Below, piece by piece: positions 15,694-25,174 of a stretch of DNA of 36,870 nucleotides (the stretch's first letter is position 1; each line of letters starts with the position of its first letter). The stretch comes from Eubacteriales bacterium. GTDB taxonomy: Bacteria > Bacillota > Clostridia > Lachnospirales > Lachnospiraceae. Location of the stretch: the NCBI GenBank assembly GCA_030533385.1, contig JAUNJG010000005.1, positions 1 to 36,870 of the forward strand, given 5' to 3'. The translations under genes and the position numbers were made by a program. Under the pieces are notes generated by a model. That model was not told the origin of the DNA. It saw only the letters and a list, made by a program, of their open reading frames with translations, and did not search any database.

Positions 15694-15960
15694 TTACTGT
15701 GCTTTGCTCTCGTTATTTAAGTATCTCTCTATATGTTCAATCGCCTGTATCTCATCGTTTCCGGCTGCTGATACTGTAATCTTTTCTCCCGCTGAGAGCC
15801 CCAAAGTCATCATTCCCATAATGCTTTTCGCATTTACCTTTTTGTTCTCTACCTCCACATATACACTGCTTTCATACTGGCTTGCCGTCTGTATAAAAAG
15901 AGCAATCGTACTCGGATCCAGGCCTGTCGGAATTTTGATTTCCATCAATTTTGTAATCAT
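15694..15960 (-). CDS. HPr-like regulatory protein lacking His15 (Crh-like)
   Basis: This 88-residue protein has the HPr fold length and aligns with HPr without gaps over the first 51 residues. The regulatory site is intact: Ser46 in KSIMGMM, the residue phosphorylated by HprK. The PTS site is not: HPr GLHARP reads GLDPST, putting Asp at position 15 and Ser at position 17. It therefore cannot carry phosphate from EI to sugar permeases. Bacillus Crh, which also lacks His15 (Gln there), lies after whiA just as here. I infer a signalling-only partner of HprK (20034-20972) and CcpA. Its ATG overlaps the whiA stop (ATGA), and AGGAGG lies inside the end of whiA, so translation is coupled. Confidence 0.9.
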   Translation of the reverse strand: MITKLMEIKIPTGLDPSTIALFIQTASQYESSVYVEVENKKVNAKSIMGMMTLGLSAGEKITVSAAGNDEIQAIEHIERYLNNESKAQ

Positions 15961-17027
15961 CTTAACCTCCTAATTTGTAAAAAAGCTGTCTCTGAATCTT
16001 TTGGAAGATTCTTTTCTGTCAGTATCTCTGTCATGGGCCGGCAGCTCTCTTTCCTGTCGGCAGCATCCTTCAGATACATCCCCCCCTCCTTTATATTCTG
16101 CGCCATGCGGCTCAGCTTTCTTAATCTGTGGTTGACGCCGGATTTGCCAACGGGAGGCATCAGCATTTCTCCCAGCTCTTTCAATGCGGCTTCCGGCTCT
16201 TCCAGCCTGGCATAAGCCACATCTTTTAAAGCATCCGGCAACTTATCCAACCCAACGGTTTTCTGGATATATTCAATATCTTCGATTTGTCTCCTCGCCG
16301 CTGAAACTGTCTTGTTAATGTTTGCGGCCTCGCAGTTTACTCTGCGATTCACGGAATTGCGCACATCCTTTACGATGCGCACGTTCTCAAACTGCATCAG
16401 AGCCACATGGGCTTCCATAATGTTTAGCGCATCTGAAATCATGGATCCTTCCTTCAAATAGACCACATGGTACTTTTTTCTGAGGACGATCTTGGCGTCC
16501 AGTCCGAAATAATCCATAATATGTTTCAGCTGCTCTGCCTTGTGGCTCTCCGTACATACTATCTCAAAGTGGTAATTTTTTTCCGGATTTGTCACAGAAC
16601 CCGCCGCAAGAAAAGCGCCCCGCAAAAATGCTCTGCGGCAACATGTCTTCTTTACAACCGGGAGATTCGATGGTGATACTTCTTCATTGAGCTGTCCCAG
16701 GTTATTTACCATGCCTGTCATTTTTAAAAGCTGCAATGCCTGCTGTGGGCAATCGACAGATATGGTAAAAACGTGATGTCTCTTCATCCCTTCATGCTGA
16801 GATACCAGAATCTTTGGATGAACGTGGGACACCTCTCTCAAAAGCGTATAGAATCGTTTCGCAACGGCAATATTTTCCGTGTGGAGAACGAGGGCATACC
16901 CCTCCTCTCCCCGGTATTTTACCTTGCCGCTGAATTGTATGATGGCCGACAGCTCTGCCACAGCGCAGTGCCGCTCGTGCCTTGGAAGTTGTATCAATTC
17001 TTCCTTTACTTTAGAAGAAAATGACAT
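15957..17027 (-). CDS. whiA: DNA-binding protein WhiA
   Basis: WhiA is a Gram-positive DNA-binding protein, a sporulation regulator in actinomycetes and linked to cell division and chromosome segregation in Bacillus. It combines an N-terminal degenerate LAGLIDADG homing-endonuclease fold with a C-terminal helix-turn-helix. Here the N-terminus (SFSSKVKEELIQLP), the CCRRAFLRGAFLAAGSVTNP segment near residue 131 and the VNCEAANINKTVSAA linker near 231 are clear family landmarks; the HTH is about 270-320. At 356 residues it is longer than the usual ~315, owing to a polar C-terminal tail after about 315. It starts 18 bases after rapZ and overlaps the HPr-like gene by four bases. The yvcK gene that separates rapZ and whiA in Bacillus is missing. 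Confidence 0.95.
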   Translation of the reverse strand: MSFSSKVKEELIQLPRHERHCAVAELSAIIQFSGKVKYRGEEGYALVLHTENIAVAKRFYTLLREVSHVHPKILVSQHEGMKRHHVFTISVDCPQQALQLLKMTGMVNNLGQLNEEVSPSNLPVVKKTCCRRAFLRGAFLAAGSVTNPEKNYHFEIVCTESHKAEQLKHIMDYFGLDAKIVLRKKYHVVYLKEGSMISDALNIMEAHVALMQFENVRIVKDVRNSVNRRVNCEAANINKTVSAARRQIEDIEYIQKTVGLDKLPDALKDVAYARLEEPEAALKELGEMLMPPVGKSGVNHRLRKLSRMAQNIKEGGMYLKDAADRKESCRPMTEILTEKNLPKDSETAFLQIRRLR

Positions 17028-17045
17028 TTTATAATTATCCCCCTG

Positions 17046-17921
17046 TTATTTGCTTTTTCGCAGCGAATCGTTCGTGATATCCCTGTGTTCCATGCGAACA
17101 CTGTAAGGAAGCTTCTCCATTCTTTTGTATATCGCATTTGCCATGGTGACAGAACGATGCTTTCCTCCCGTACAGCCAATGCCAACTACCAAATGATATT
17201 TTCCCTCATCCTGATAATGAGGGATGAGAAATCGGAGCATATCTTCCAGTTTATCCAGAAAGATATGAGCCTCCGGGCACTTCAGCACATAATCCTGTAC
17301 CGGCACATCATCGCCCGTCATGGAGCGAAGCTCCGGGTCATAATATGGATTCGGCAAAAACCTCACGTCAAATACTAAATCCGTATCCGGCGGAATTCCG
17401 TATTTGAAACCAAAAGAAAGAAAAGTAACTATAAAATTGCTGTAGCTGTCTTCTTTGATGTATATCTTTTCCAGTTCCTGCTTCAATTCCCGAGTCAGCA
17501 GAGCGGAGGTATCAATGACATAATCCGCCTGTTTTGCAATGAAAGAGACGACTTCCCTCTCCCTTGCAATGCCACTCTCCACCCGTCCCTCTTTGGCCAG
17601 AGGGTGGGTGCGTCTCGTTTCCTTGTACCGTTTGACAAGAACACGGTCTTCGGCATCAAGGAACAAAATCTCATAGCGAATCCCAAGCTCGCAGAGTACA
17701 TCCAGCTGTTCGGAAAGGCCTTCCAGCTGCTCGCCGCTTCGGACATCCACAGTGACAGCCACCTGATTCACATCTACCTTTCTATCGTAGGCAATCTGTC
17801 CAAAATTGGGAAGAAGCTCCACCGGCAAATTATCCACACAAAAAAAACCCATGTCCTCCAACATGTGAAGGGCGGTGCTTTTTCCTGCTCCCGACATACC
17901 GGAAACTATAATAAATCTCAC
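17046..17921 (-). CDS. rapZ: RNase adapter RapZ / nucleotide-binding protein YvcJ
   Basis: A 291-residue P-loop protein. In enterobacteria RapZ binds the small RNA GlmZ and steers RNase E to control glucosamine-6-phosphate synthesis; in Bacillus YvcJ binds and hydrolyses GTP/ATP and affects competence. Walker A is GMSGAGKS at residues 8-15, and the conserved C-terminal segment GIGCTGGKHRSVTMAN is near residue 245. It starts with GTG (17919-17921); GAGGTGAAGAT upstream decides this, and the nearby ATG runs straight into a stop. It lies 17 bases after murB and 18 before whiA in one compact unit. The RNA-binding function is not known in Clostridia. Confidence 0.95.
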   Translation of the reverse strand: MRFIIVSGMSGAGKSTALHMLEDMGFFCVDNLPVELLPNFGQIAYDRKVDVNQVAVTVDVRSGEQLEGLSEQLDVLCELGIRYEILFLDAEDRVLVKRYKETRRTHPLAKEGRVESGIAREREVVSFIAKQADYVIDTSALLTRELKQELEKIYIKEDSYSNFIVTFLSFGFKYGIPPDTDLVFDVRFLPNPYYDPELRSMTGDDVPVQDYVLKCPEAHIFLDKLEDMLRFLIPHYQDEGKYHLVVGIGCTGGKHRSVTMANAIYKRMEKLPYSVRMEHRDITNDSLRKSK

Positions 17922-17938
17922 ATCTTCACCTCTGCATC

Positions 17939-18874
17939 TTATGGTAAAACAGCAACATTCCCGTCCGAAAAGCCCAACATGCGAACCTCCGGCTCCAGTT
18001 CTACGTCAAACTGCTCCTTCACCTTCTTTTGTACCTGCCTTATGAGAAAAAGAACCTCCTCGGCGGTGGCACTGCCCTTGTTTACGACAAATCCGCTGTG
18101 CTTTTCGGATACCTGCGCCCCTCCTACGGTGTAGCCCTTTAACCCGGCATCTTGAATCAGCTTTCCGGCAAAATAGCCTTCCGGCCGTTTAAATGTACTT
18201 CCGGCGCTCGGATATTCCAGGGGTTGTTTGCTTTTTCTGGCCTGTGCCAACTCATCCATTCTGCCCTTAATTTCTGTCTTGTCTTTTGGAACAAGCCTCA
18301 TGCGCGCCGAAACTACTACATAATTTTTTTGAAACACTACACTATGACGATAAGAAAGTTCCATATCTTCCGCCGGAATCGTAAGGCGCTCTCCCTCTTT
18401 TGTAATCACGTCCACATCAAGGAGTACATCCTTCATCTCCCCTCCATAGGCTCCGGCATTCATGGACACCGCTCCTCCCAGAGATCCGGGAATCCCCGCC
18501 GCAAACTCCAGTCCGGACAACCCGTTATCCAGGGCGGCCTTCGCCACCGCCGAAAGCTTGGCTCCCGCCTGAGCGCACACGATATTTCCCTCCACGGAAA
18601 CGTCCTTCAGCAACCCTCCGGTATGAACAATCATTCCTCGAAATCCTTCATCGGATACAAGTAAATTACTTCCATTGCCCATCACAAAAAACGGAACCTT
18701 CTCTTCCCGGGCGGTGTGCAGCACCTGACAGAGTTCCTCCACAGTCGCCGGCTGAACGAAAATATCCGCCGGTCCTCCGATTTTAAAACTTGTGTGCCTG
18801 CTCATCGGCTCCCGCTCTAAAAAGGTTCCTGTTGCTATCTCTTTTTTTAATGTCTGACAGAGTTCCTGTATCAT
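17939..18874 (-). CDS. murB: UDP-N-acetylenolpyruvoylglucosamine reductase
   Basis: MurB reduces the MurA product to UDP-MurNAc using NADPH and FAD, the second step of peptidoglycan precursor synthesis. The 311 residues are of the shorter type II (Gram-positive) class. FAD-binding segments are GNGSNLLVSD near residue 62 and GIPGSLGGAVSMNAGAYGG near 129. The catalytic stretch is YPSAGSTFKRPEGYFAGKLI near residue 220, with the proton-donating Ser in GSTF, and SEKHSGFVVN follows. AGGAGATATT precedes the ATG. It heads the unit murB-rapZ-whiA-HPr-like behind its own promoter (18981-19009) and after the glk terminator. Confidence 0.97.
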   Translation of the reverse strand: MIQELCQTLKKEIATGTFLEREPMSRHTSFKIGGPADIFVQPATVEELCQVLHTAREEKVPFFVMGNGSNLLVSDEGFRGMIVHTGGLLKDVSVEGNIVCAQAGAKLSAVAKAALDNGLSGLEFAAGIPGSLGGAVSMNAGAYGGEMKDVLLDVDVITKEGERLTIPAEDMELSYRHSVVFQKNYVVVSARMRLVPKDKTEIKGRMDELAQARKSKQPLEYPSAGSTFKRPEGYFAGKLIQDAGLKGYTVGGAQVSEKHSGFVVNKGSATAEEVLFLIRQVQKKVKEQFDVELEPEVRMLGFSDGNVAVLP

Positions 18875-18980
18875 AATATCTCCTGGTTATATTTTCTGCT
18901 GAACAAATATTCGATAATCTCACAAAATATAACTACGGCGAAAAACTATATCTTTCATATCATATGTAGCTATATACTAT

Positions 18981-19009
18981 ATCATACTCTAATTCCCTGG
19001 GAAGTACAA
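18981..19009 (-). promoter_or_regulatory. Promoter of murB-rapZ-whiA-HPr-like
   Basis: On the minus strand: TTGTAC, 17 bases, TATGAT. Predicted start near 18974, giving a leader of about 100 A+T-rich bases. It lies just past the glk terminator. Confidence 0.65.
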
Positions 19010-19027
19010 TGTCGAAACAATACAAAA

Positions 19028-19054
19028 TAAAGGCAGGCTTCATGCCTACCTTTA
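19028..19054 (-). terminator. Rho-independent terminator of glk
   Basis: Eleven-base arms TAAAGGCAGGC and GCCTACCTTTA with one mismatch around TTCAT. On the minus strand it starts 23 bases after the glk stop codon, and the 3' arm ends in TTTATTTTG. Confidence 0.8.
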
Positions 19055-19077
19055 TATAAAGTGCCAAAACCATCCTT

Positions 19078-20010
19078 CTATCCCATCATTAATTTTGCAC
19101 ATCCATAGATACCTGCATCATTTTCCAAAGTTGCAAGAGAAAATTTTGTTTCTTTTTGCCTGCCAAAAACATACGCTTTGTAATGTCTTTGCAACATCTC
19201 AAGAAGCACCTCGCCCGCCCTGGACACGCCGCCGCCGATAACAAAAACTTCCGGGTCGGTCACGCCGGCAAGATAGGACAGGCCTCTTCCCAAAATCTCT
19301 GCAAATTGCTCCGTCATCGAAGCGGCAAAGGCATCGCCGTCCCTGGCGGCGCGAAAAATGCTCTCCGCCGTCACTTCCCCATTTTTTAAGATCGTGTCTG
19401 TCTCGCCGTCTTCCAGCGCCCGCTCCACCATGCGCACCAGTCCCGGTGCAGATCCATATTGTTCCAGACAGCCGGTTTTGCCGCAGTTACATTTCCTTGT
19501 CTCATGGGGATTCATCAAAAGATGACCAATCTCTCCTCCGTAGCCATGGGCGCCGGAAACTACTTTTCCATTGACGATAATGCCGCCGCCCACCCCGGTT
19601 CCGAGGGTTACCATCACCATGTTCTCACAGCCGTTGCCACCGCCCTGCCACATTTCCCCAAGGGCCGCCACATTGGCGTCGTTGCCGACCGCCGCAGGAA
19701 TGCCCAAAAGTTCTTCCATCTCCTTTTTGACCTGCTTTTCCTGCCAACCTAGATTGACGCACATATCCACGGAGCCGTCAGGTCTCACCGGCCCGGGCAC
19801 TCCAAGGCCGATGCCCAGACATTCCTCAGGCGACACGCCCTTTCCTCTCAGTTTTTCTTTACAGCTTTCTGCCACATCCGAAAGAATCTTCTCACTCTGC
19901 TCCGTGTCCGTGGGAATCTCCCATTTCTCCAAAAGCTCTCCCGCCGTCGTAAAAAGCCCCAACTTTACCGTCGTTCCCCCGATGTCTGCTCCCAACACAT
20001 ATTTTTTCAT
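19078..20010 (-). CDS. glk: ROK-family glucokinase
   Basis: This cytosolic kinase phosphorylates free glucose with ATP, feeding sugar that enters by non-PTS routes into glycolysis. The 310 residues show the ATP-binding start GADIGGTTVKLG, catalytic Asp111 in GNDANVAALGE, the phosphate segment TLGTGVGGG near 135, EIGH (160-163) and the zinc motif CNCGKTGC at 174-181 that defines ROK kinases. No DNA-binding domain is present, so it is an enzyme and not a ROK repressor. ATG 20010 with AGGAGGAGAAG directly upstream was chosen over an earlier start that would overlap hprK. It follows hprK by 23 bases, linking glucose phosphorylation with catabolite signalling. Confidence 0.95.
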   Translation of the reverse strand: MKKYVLGADIGGTTVKLGLFTTAGELLEKWEIPTDTEQSEKILSDVAESCKEKLRGKGVSPEECLGIGLGVPGPVRPDGSVDMCVNLGWQEKQVKKEMEELLGIPAAVGNDANVAALGEMWQGGGNGCENMVMVTLGTGVGGGIIVNGKVVSGAHGYGGEIGHLLMNPHETRKCNCGKTGCLEQYGSAPGLVRMVERALEDGETDTILKNGEVTAESIFRAARDGDAFAASMTEQFAEILGRGLSYLAGVTDPEVFVIGGGVSRAGEVLLEMLQRHYKAYVFGRQKETKFSLATLENDAGIYGCAKLMMG

Positions 20011-20033
20011 CTTCTCCTCCTTATGGTCCCGTC

Positions 20034-20972
20034 TCATGGTTCCGCTTTGTCCGGCGCATTCAAGCTGCCCGTGACACGGTTATATAATTCCTGGGCTGCA
20101 TTGTATCCCATCTTTTTTGCCCGGAAGTTGATGGCTGCCGATTCCACGATCACCGCCACATTTCGGCCCGGACGAATCGGAATTGAATAGCACACGACCT
20201 TGCTTCCCAAAAATTCAATGTATTCCTCATCCAGCCCAAGGCGGTCATAATTGGCCTCCCGGTTCCAGTCTTCCAGACGAATCACCATGTCAATGGTCTG
20301 ATTGAGCATGACGCTCTCCACACCGAACAGGCTCTTCACATCCACGATGCCGATGCCCCGCAGCTCGATAAAATGTCTCGTAATATCCGGGGAGGTTCCA
20401 ATCAAAGTGTCGTTGCTCACCTTGCGAATCTCCACCACGTCATCTGACACCATCCGGTGTCCCCTTCGGATAAGCTCCAATGCCGCCTCGCTCTTTCCGA
20501 TGCCGCTCTCACCCATGATGAGAACACCCTCGCCATAGACATCTACCAGCACGCCATGGATGGAGATGCGGGGAGCAAGCTGCTCGCTGAGCCACCGCAC
20601 CAGCTCGGCGATAAAGTCAGACGTACTCATGGATGTCACCAGAAGGGGAACGCCTTTTTTCTCCGCGGCATCTAACATCGTATCACTCGGTTCCAGGTTC
20701 CGGCAAAATACAATACATGGAATCTTGCTGTCAAAAATCTTTTCGTAAATCGGAATCATACGCGCCTCGTCAAACTTTTTGATATAGGCATATTCCACAT
20801 TTCCGATGGCCTGAATACGCTCTGAATCGAAATGTTCAAAAAATCCGGCAAGCTGCAAGGCAATCCGGTTGACTCCTGACTGGCTGATCGTAATGGTATC
20901 CGTATCGATATCCGGCAGCAGATTTTTTAATTCCATTTTTTTTATGATTTCCGTTAATGTTACCTTGTACAT
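20034..20972 (-). CDS. hprK: HPr kinase/phosphorylase
   Basis: HprK phosphorylates HPr and Crh on Ser46 when fructose 1,6-bisphosphate is high, and removes the phosphate when inorganic phosphate is high; it is the sensor of carbon catabolite repression in Firmicutes. The 312 residues have the N-terminal domain (about 1-130) and the kinase domain with catalytic His139 in HGVLVDVYG, Walker A GESGIGKS at 154-161, SDDVV near 177 and the signature ELRGIGIVDV at 203-212. AGGAGCTTGGA precedes ATG 20972. Its likely partner in this window is the Ser46-bearing protein at 15694-15960. It lies between uvrC and glk and is probably co-transcribed with both. Confidence 0.97.
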   Translation of the reverse strand: MYKVTLTEIIKKMELKNLLPDIDTDTITISQSGVNRIALQLAGFFEHFDSERIQAIGNVEYAYIKKFDEARMIPIYEKIFDSKIPCIVFCRNLEPSDTMLDAAEKKGVPLLVTSMSTSDFIAELVRWLSEQLAPRISIHGVLVDVYGEGVLIMGESGIGKSEAALELIRRGHRMVSDDVVEIRKVSNDTLIGTSPDITRHFIELRGIGIVDVKSLFGVESVMLNQTIDMVIRLEDWNREANYDRLGLDEEYIEFLGSKVVCYSIPIRPGRNVAVIVESAAINFRAKKMGYNAAQELYNRVTGSLNAPDKAEP

Positions 20973-21051
20973 TCCAAGCTCCTTTCTCTTCGCACGATGA
21001 CAATGGCACCCTCACCATGTTCCCAATGATTTTCTCTTTTTTTCATTGCTT

Positions 21052-22926
21052 CTATTGTACAATTTTCTCTCTGTGAAAGAAAGTATAAATTTCTTCTGCC
21101 ACCTTTTTTGTGATGCCCTCCGCCTCCATCAGTTCCTCCACCGCAGCATGACGGATTTTTCCGATGTCCTTAAAATGTTTCATCAGCGCTTTTCTCCGGG
21201 CGGGGCCGACGCCCTTGATGTCGTCCAGCACAGAATGTACCTGCCCCTTGCTTCGCAGACTTTTGTGATATTCGATGGCGAATCGATGTGCCTCGTCCTG
21301 CAATCGGGTGATCATGCGGAATGCCTCAGAATTTTTCGGGAACTGAATGATTTCATTGTTGTAGTACAATCCTCTGGTTCGATGAAAATCATCTTTGACC
21401 ATGCCGCAGACCGGAATGTCCAGCTTGAGCTTTTCCAACACCCGAAGCGCCACATTGACCTGCCCCTTTCCACCGTCCATCATAAGCACATCGGGAAACC
21501 GGGTAAAGCTTCCCAATTCCACATCCTTTCCCTGCTCCTGCCGCTCCTTTGTCTCCCTGAGTCCGTGGGAAAACCGCCGCTCCAGCGCCTCCTCCATGCA
21601 CCGGTAATCGTCGGGGCCTGCCACGGTGCGGATTTTAAATTTACGATAGTCGCTCCGCCTCGCCTTTCCTCTTTCAAATACCACCATGGATGCCACATTT
21701 TCATAACCGTTGGTATTAGAAATATCGAAAGCTTCCATCCGGTTTAATCCCCGGATGCCAAGAAGCTGCTCCAGCTCCTTCACGGCTCCGATGGTGCGGC
21801 TTTCTTCCCGCTTCAGTTTCTCGCCGTCCTTAGTCAAAATGTTCTGGGCATTCTTTTGAGCCAACTCCATCATCTGATGCTTGCTCCCCCGCTTCGGAGT
21901 CAGCAGGCTCACCTTTGTCCCTCGCTTGTCCGACAGCCACTTTTCCAGTATCTCCTTGTCAGGAATCTCCTCCTGAGTGAGGATTTCTCTTGGAATAAAT
22001 GGCGTCCCCATATAAAACTGCTTGATGAAATCCATCATAATTTCATTTTTTTCACTGTCCCCGATGCCTCCCATATGAAAATGATCTCTGCCCAGCAGTT
22101 TGCCGTTTCGGATAAAGAAGATGGCAATCACCGCCTCATCGTCGGCCTTGGCCATGGCGATAATGTCCCGGTCATCCCCTCCGGTGTCATTGATTTTTTG
22201 TTTTTCCCCGATGCGCCGGACATTTTGAATCAAATCCCGGTATTCGGCAGCCTCCTCAAATTCCATCTGCTCCGCCGCCGCCTTCATTTTTTCTTCCAAA
22301 TCATTGAGCAGCGTTTTATCGTCACCGTTTAAAAAACGGATGGCTCTGTCCACGTTGCTCCGATACTGTTCCGAAGATATCCACCCCTGGCATGGGGCAT
22401 CGCACTGCTTGATCTGATGATAGAGACATGGCCGCTCCTTTCCGATATCTCTTGGCAACGCCCGGTTGCAGTTTCGGATTTTATATACCTTGTGTATTAA
22501 CTCTATGGTTTCTTTCACTGCTCCGGCGCTCGTATAGGGGCCAAAGTATCTGGATTTATCCCGCCTGACATTTCTGCAAAATAATATCCGGGGATATTCT
22601 TCCTGTACGGTCACCCGGATATAGGGATAGCTTTTGTCATCTTTTAGCATGGTGTTGTAATGGGGGCGATGCTCTTTAATAAGGTTACATTCCAACACCA
22701 GCGCTTCCAGTTCTGAATCCGTAATAATATATTCAAAATATGCGATATGAGAAACCATATGTTCTATTTTTACGCTGCGCTTATAGCTACTCTGAAAATA
22801 CTGCCGCACCCGGTTTTTTAATATTCTTGCCTTTCCCACATAAATGATTTCATCTTTGTCATTGTGCATGAGATAGACGCCGGGCTTTGCCGGCAGCTTT
22901 TTTAATTCTTCCTGAATATCAAACAT
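21052..22926 (-). CDS. uvrC: Excinuclease ABC subunit C
   Basis: UvrC makes the two incisions around DNA lesions in nucleotide excision repair after UvrA and UvrB have located them. The 624 residues show the GIY-YIG nuclease at the N-terminus (PGVYLM...IIYVGKA), a UVR UvrB-binding motif near residues 200-235, the RNase H-like nuclease with [10 protein letters not shown] and VDGG-like [10 protein letters not shown], and the C-terminal helix-hairpin-helix ([16 protein letters not shown]). The ATG at 22926 was chosen because ACAGGAGGAAGCGG precedes it; an extension of 19 residues upstream is unlike the family. It is first in the probable unit uvrC-hprK-glk. Confidence 0.97.
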   Translation of the reverse strand: MFDIQEELKKLPAKPGVYLMHNDKDEIIYVGKARILKNRVRQYFQSSYKRSVKIEHMVSHIAYFEYIITDSELEALVLECNLIKEHRPHYNTMLKDDKSYPYIRVTVQEEYPRILFCRNVRRDKSRYFGPYTSAGAVKETIELIHKVYKIRNCNRALPRDIGKERPCLYHQIKQCDAPCQGWISSEQYRSNVDRAIRFLNGDDKTLLNDLEEKMKAAAEQMEFEEAAEYRDLIQNVRRIGEKQKINDTGGDDRDIIAMAKADDEAVIAIFFIRNGKLLGRDHFHMGGIGDSEKNEIMMDFIKQFYMGTPFIPREILTQEEIPDKEILEKWLSDKRGTKVSLLTPKRGSKHQMMELAQKNAQNILTKDGEKLKREESRTIGAVKELEQLLGIRGLNRMEAFDISNTNGYENVASMVVFERGKARRSDYRKFKIRTVAGPDDYRCMEEALERRFSHGLRETKERQEQGKDVELGSFTRFPDVLMMDGGKGQVNVALRVLEKLKLDIPVCGMVKDDFHRTRGLYYNNEIIQFPKNSEAFRMITRLQDEAHRFAIEYHKSLRSKGQVHSVLDDIKGVGPARRKALMKHFKDIGKIRHAAVEELMEAEGITKKVAEEIYTFFHREKIVQ

Positions 22927-22953
22927 CCGCTTCCTCCTGTATTGTGTACCAAA

Positions 22954-22962
22954 AGTATAGCA
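22954..22962 (-). promoter_or_regulatory. Extended -10 promoter of uvrC
   Basis: On the minus strand TGC-TATACT lies 28-36 bases before the uvrC ATG. No good -35 stands at 17 bases; TTGACC is present but only 12 bases away. The extended -10 could compensate. Confidence 0.5.
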
Positions 22963-23050
22963 GAAGCCAACGGTCAAGTCCACCGGGAAGGAGGAATTTA
23001 TAATTATCCAATCAGCCGGTTCTCATATATCCTCTGTTTCGCCATCGACA

Positions 23051-23086
23051 AAGGGCGAAGACACTGCTCAGAGTATCTTCGCCCTT
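23051..23086 (-). terminator. Terminator hairpin after ftsH
   Basis: Arms of 14 bases (AAGGGCGAAGACAC with GTATCTTCGCCCTT, one mismatch) around an 8-base loop, 35 bases after the ftsH stop. The T run is short on the minus strand (TTTG) and better on the plus strand (CCTTTTT), so it may also stop transcription in the other direction. Confidence 0.75.
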
Positions 23087-23121
23087 CCTTTTTATCCTGC
23101 GCTGCTATCGCAACGTATTTT

Positions 23122-25116
23122 TTATTCCAGTTCTTCTGGCTTCGTATCTTCTTCCAAATCGCCTGACTGTGAGGAACCTTCCGGTGACAATGTCTCTTCT
23201 GACAGCGTCGGCACTCCGGTCGTCTCCGGCTGCACTTCCCCTTCCTCCGGCTCCTTTTCCGACTCAGGTTCCTGATATTTTCTGAAAATATCCATGAACT
23301 CTTTTCCGGTGATGGTCTCTTTTTCCAGAAGGAAGGCTGCAATTTCATCCATGGCCTCACGATACTGGCAAATAATTGCCCGGGATTTCTCATAGGCTTC
23401 CTTCAGAATCTTTTTTACTTCCTCGTCGACGAGAGCGCCGGTCGCATCAGAACAGTTCATCACCGGCCTTCCGTCCAGATAGCGATTCTGGATGGATTCC
23501 AGTCCCATCATTCCGAAAGTCTCGGACATCCCGTACTGGGTCACCATGGCCCGGGCAATCTGAGTCGCCCGCTCAATATCGTTGGAGGCACCGGTAGTGA
23601 CAGAACCGATGACCACGTCCTCCGCTGCCCGTCCTCCGAACAACCCTACCAAATCGGTGAGCATCTGCTCTTTGCTCATGAGATAGCGCTCTTCCTCCGG
23701 CACCTGCATGGTGTAGCCGAGAGCGCCCATGGTGCGGGGCACGATGGTGATTTTTTGTACCGGCTCCGCATTTTTCTGGGCGGCGATGGTCACGGCATGG
23801 CCGACCTCGTGGTACGCCACGATGCGTTTTTCCTCCTCGCCCAGAATACGGTCTTTCTTTTCTTTTCCGGCGATGACCACCTCCACCGCTTCCATCAGAT
23901 CTTTCTGACTCACCACCTGGCGGCCTGCCTTCACGGCACCCAGGGCAGCCTCGTTAATCATGTTGGCCAAATCAGAACCAACGGCGCCTGATGTGGCCAG
24001 AGCCACTTCCTCAAAGTTTACGGAATCATCCATCAACACATTTTTAGCGTGTACTTTCAGTGTCTCCACACGGCCTTTTAAATCCGGCCGCTCCACGATA
24101 ACCCGACGGTCAAAACGCCCCGGACGAAGCAGCGCCTTGTCCAGCACTTCCGGTCGGTTGGTGGCTGCCAGGATCACCAGACCCTTGGAGGAGTCAAAGC
24201 CGTCCATCTCTGCCAGCAAGGCGTTCAGCGTCTGCTCCCTCTCGTCATTTCCGCCGCCGAAATGGCTGTCACGACTTTTTCCGATGGCATCCACCTCATC
24301 AATGAAAATGATGCAGGGAGCCATGGACTGCGCCTGCTTAAACAAATCTCTCACCCGGGAGGCACCCACGCCGACAAACATCTCCACGAAATCGGAACCG
24401 CTCAGCGAGAAAAAGGGCACGTTGGCCTCTCCCGCCACCGCCTTTGCCAGCAGGGTCTTTCCGGTTCCCGGAGGGCCTACCAGCAGCGCTCCCTTAGGAA
24501 GCTTCGCACCGATCTTCGTATATTTCCCCGGATTATGAAGGAAATCCACCATCTCCGTGAGCGTTTCCTTCGCTTCATCCTGGCCTGCCACGTCGGCAAA
24601 AGTGACGCCGGTTTTTTTCTCCACATAGACCTTGGCATTGCTCTTGCCCACGCCGCCCATCATGCCGCCGCCTTTCCCGATGCCCCGCATCACGAAAAAC
24701 ATCATGGCATAGATGAGGACGAAAGGAAGAATCCACCCTATAAAAATCTGGGAAATCAGAGAGGTGCCGGAATCATCCTGTCGCTCAAAAGTGAGATCCT
24801 CCGCCGCCAAAAGCCGATTGGTTAAATCAGCATCCGGGAAAACCACTGTATAATATACGGTCTTCACCAGCGGATTCTCCTGCTTTTTCGGCTCAATCAA
24901 CAGACGGGTGTCCGTCAATGTGACTTTCTTTATTTGCTTATCATCCAGCATTTTCACGAACTCATCATAAGTGATTTTTTCCTGCTGCCCGTTTTTGTAG
25001 CGATTCATCACCGTCGTGAAGAGCATCGTCAATCCCAGACAAATCACCAGCATAACCAATGCTGATTTTATATTTTTCTTATTGTTGGGATCTCTTTTCT
25101 GATTATTATTATTCAT
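23122..25116 (-). CDS. ftsH: ATP-dependent zinc metalloprotease FtsH
   Basis: FtsH is a membrane-bound hexameric AAA+ protease that removes damaged membrane proteins and short-lived regulators. The 664 residues show TM1 (about 17-36), an extracytoplasmic domain (about 40-120), TM2 (about 123-142), the AAA module with Walker A GPPGTGKT (214-221), Walker [12 protein letters not shown] (269-279) and [21 protein letters not shown], then the protease domain with zinc motif HEVGH (436-440; Val replaces the commoner Ala). The last about 50 residues form a long acidic tail rich in Glu, Pro and Ser. ATG 25116 is used because the ATG four bases upstream meets a stop at once. It follows the Mrp-like gene by 58 bases. 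Confidence 0.97.
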   Translation of the reverse strand: MNNNNQKRDPNNKKNIKSALVMLVICLGLTMLFTTVMNRYKNGQQEKITYDEFVKMLDDKQIKKVTLTDTRLLIEPKKQENPLVKTVYYTVVFPDADLTNRLLAAEDLTFERQDDSGTSLISQIFIGWILPFVLIYAMMFFVMRGIGKGGGMMGGVGKSNAKVYVEKKTGVTFADVAGQDEAKETLTEMVDFLHNPGKYTKIGAKLPKGALLVGPPGTGKTLLAKAVAGEANVPFFSLSGSDFVEMFVGVGASRVRDLFKQAQSMAPCIIFIDEVDAIGKSRDSHFGGGNDEREQTLNALLAEMDGFDSSKGLVILAATNRPEVLDKALLRPGRFDRRVIVERPDLKGRVETLKVHAKNVLMDDSVNFEEVALATSGAVGSDLANMINEAALGAVKAGRQVVSQKDLMEAVEVVIAGKEKKDRILGEEEKRIVAYHEVGHAVTIAAQKNAEPVQKITIVPRTMGALGYTMQVPEEERYLMSKEQMLTDLVGLFGGRAAEDVVIGSVTTGASNDIERATQIARAMVTQYGMSETFGMMGLESIQNRYLDGRPVMNCSDATGALVDEEVKKILKEAYEKSRAIICQYREAMDEIAAFLLEKETITGKEFMDIFRKYQEPESEKEPEEGEVQPETTGVPTLSEETLSPEGSSQSGDLEEDTKPEELE

Positions 25117-25174
25117 TCATACCTGCCTTTTCCTTATATTTTGGGAAGGCTGGCTTCCCTTGAAAAACTTTTTA

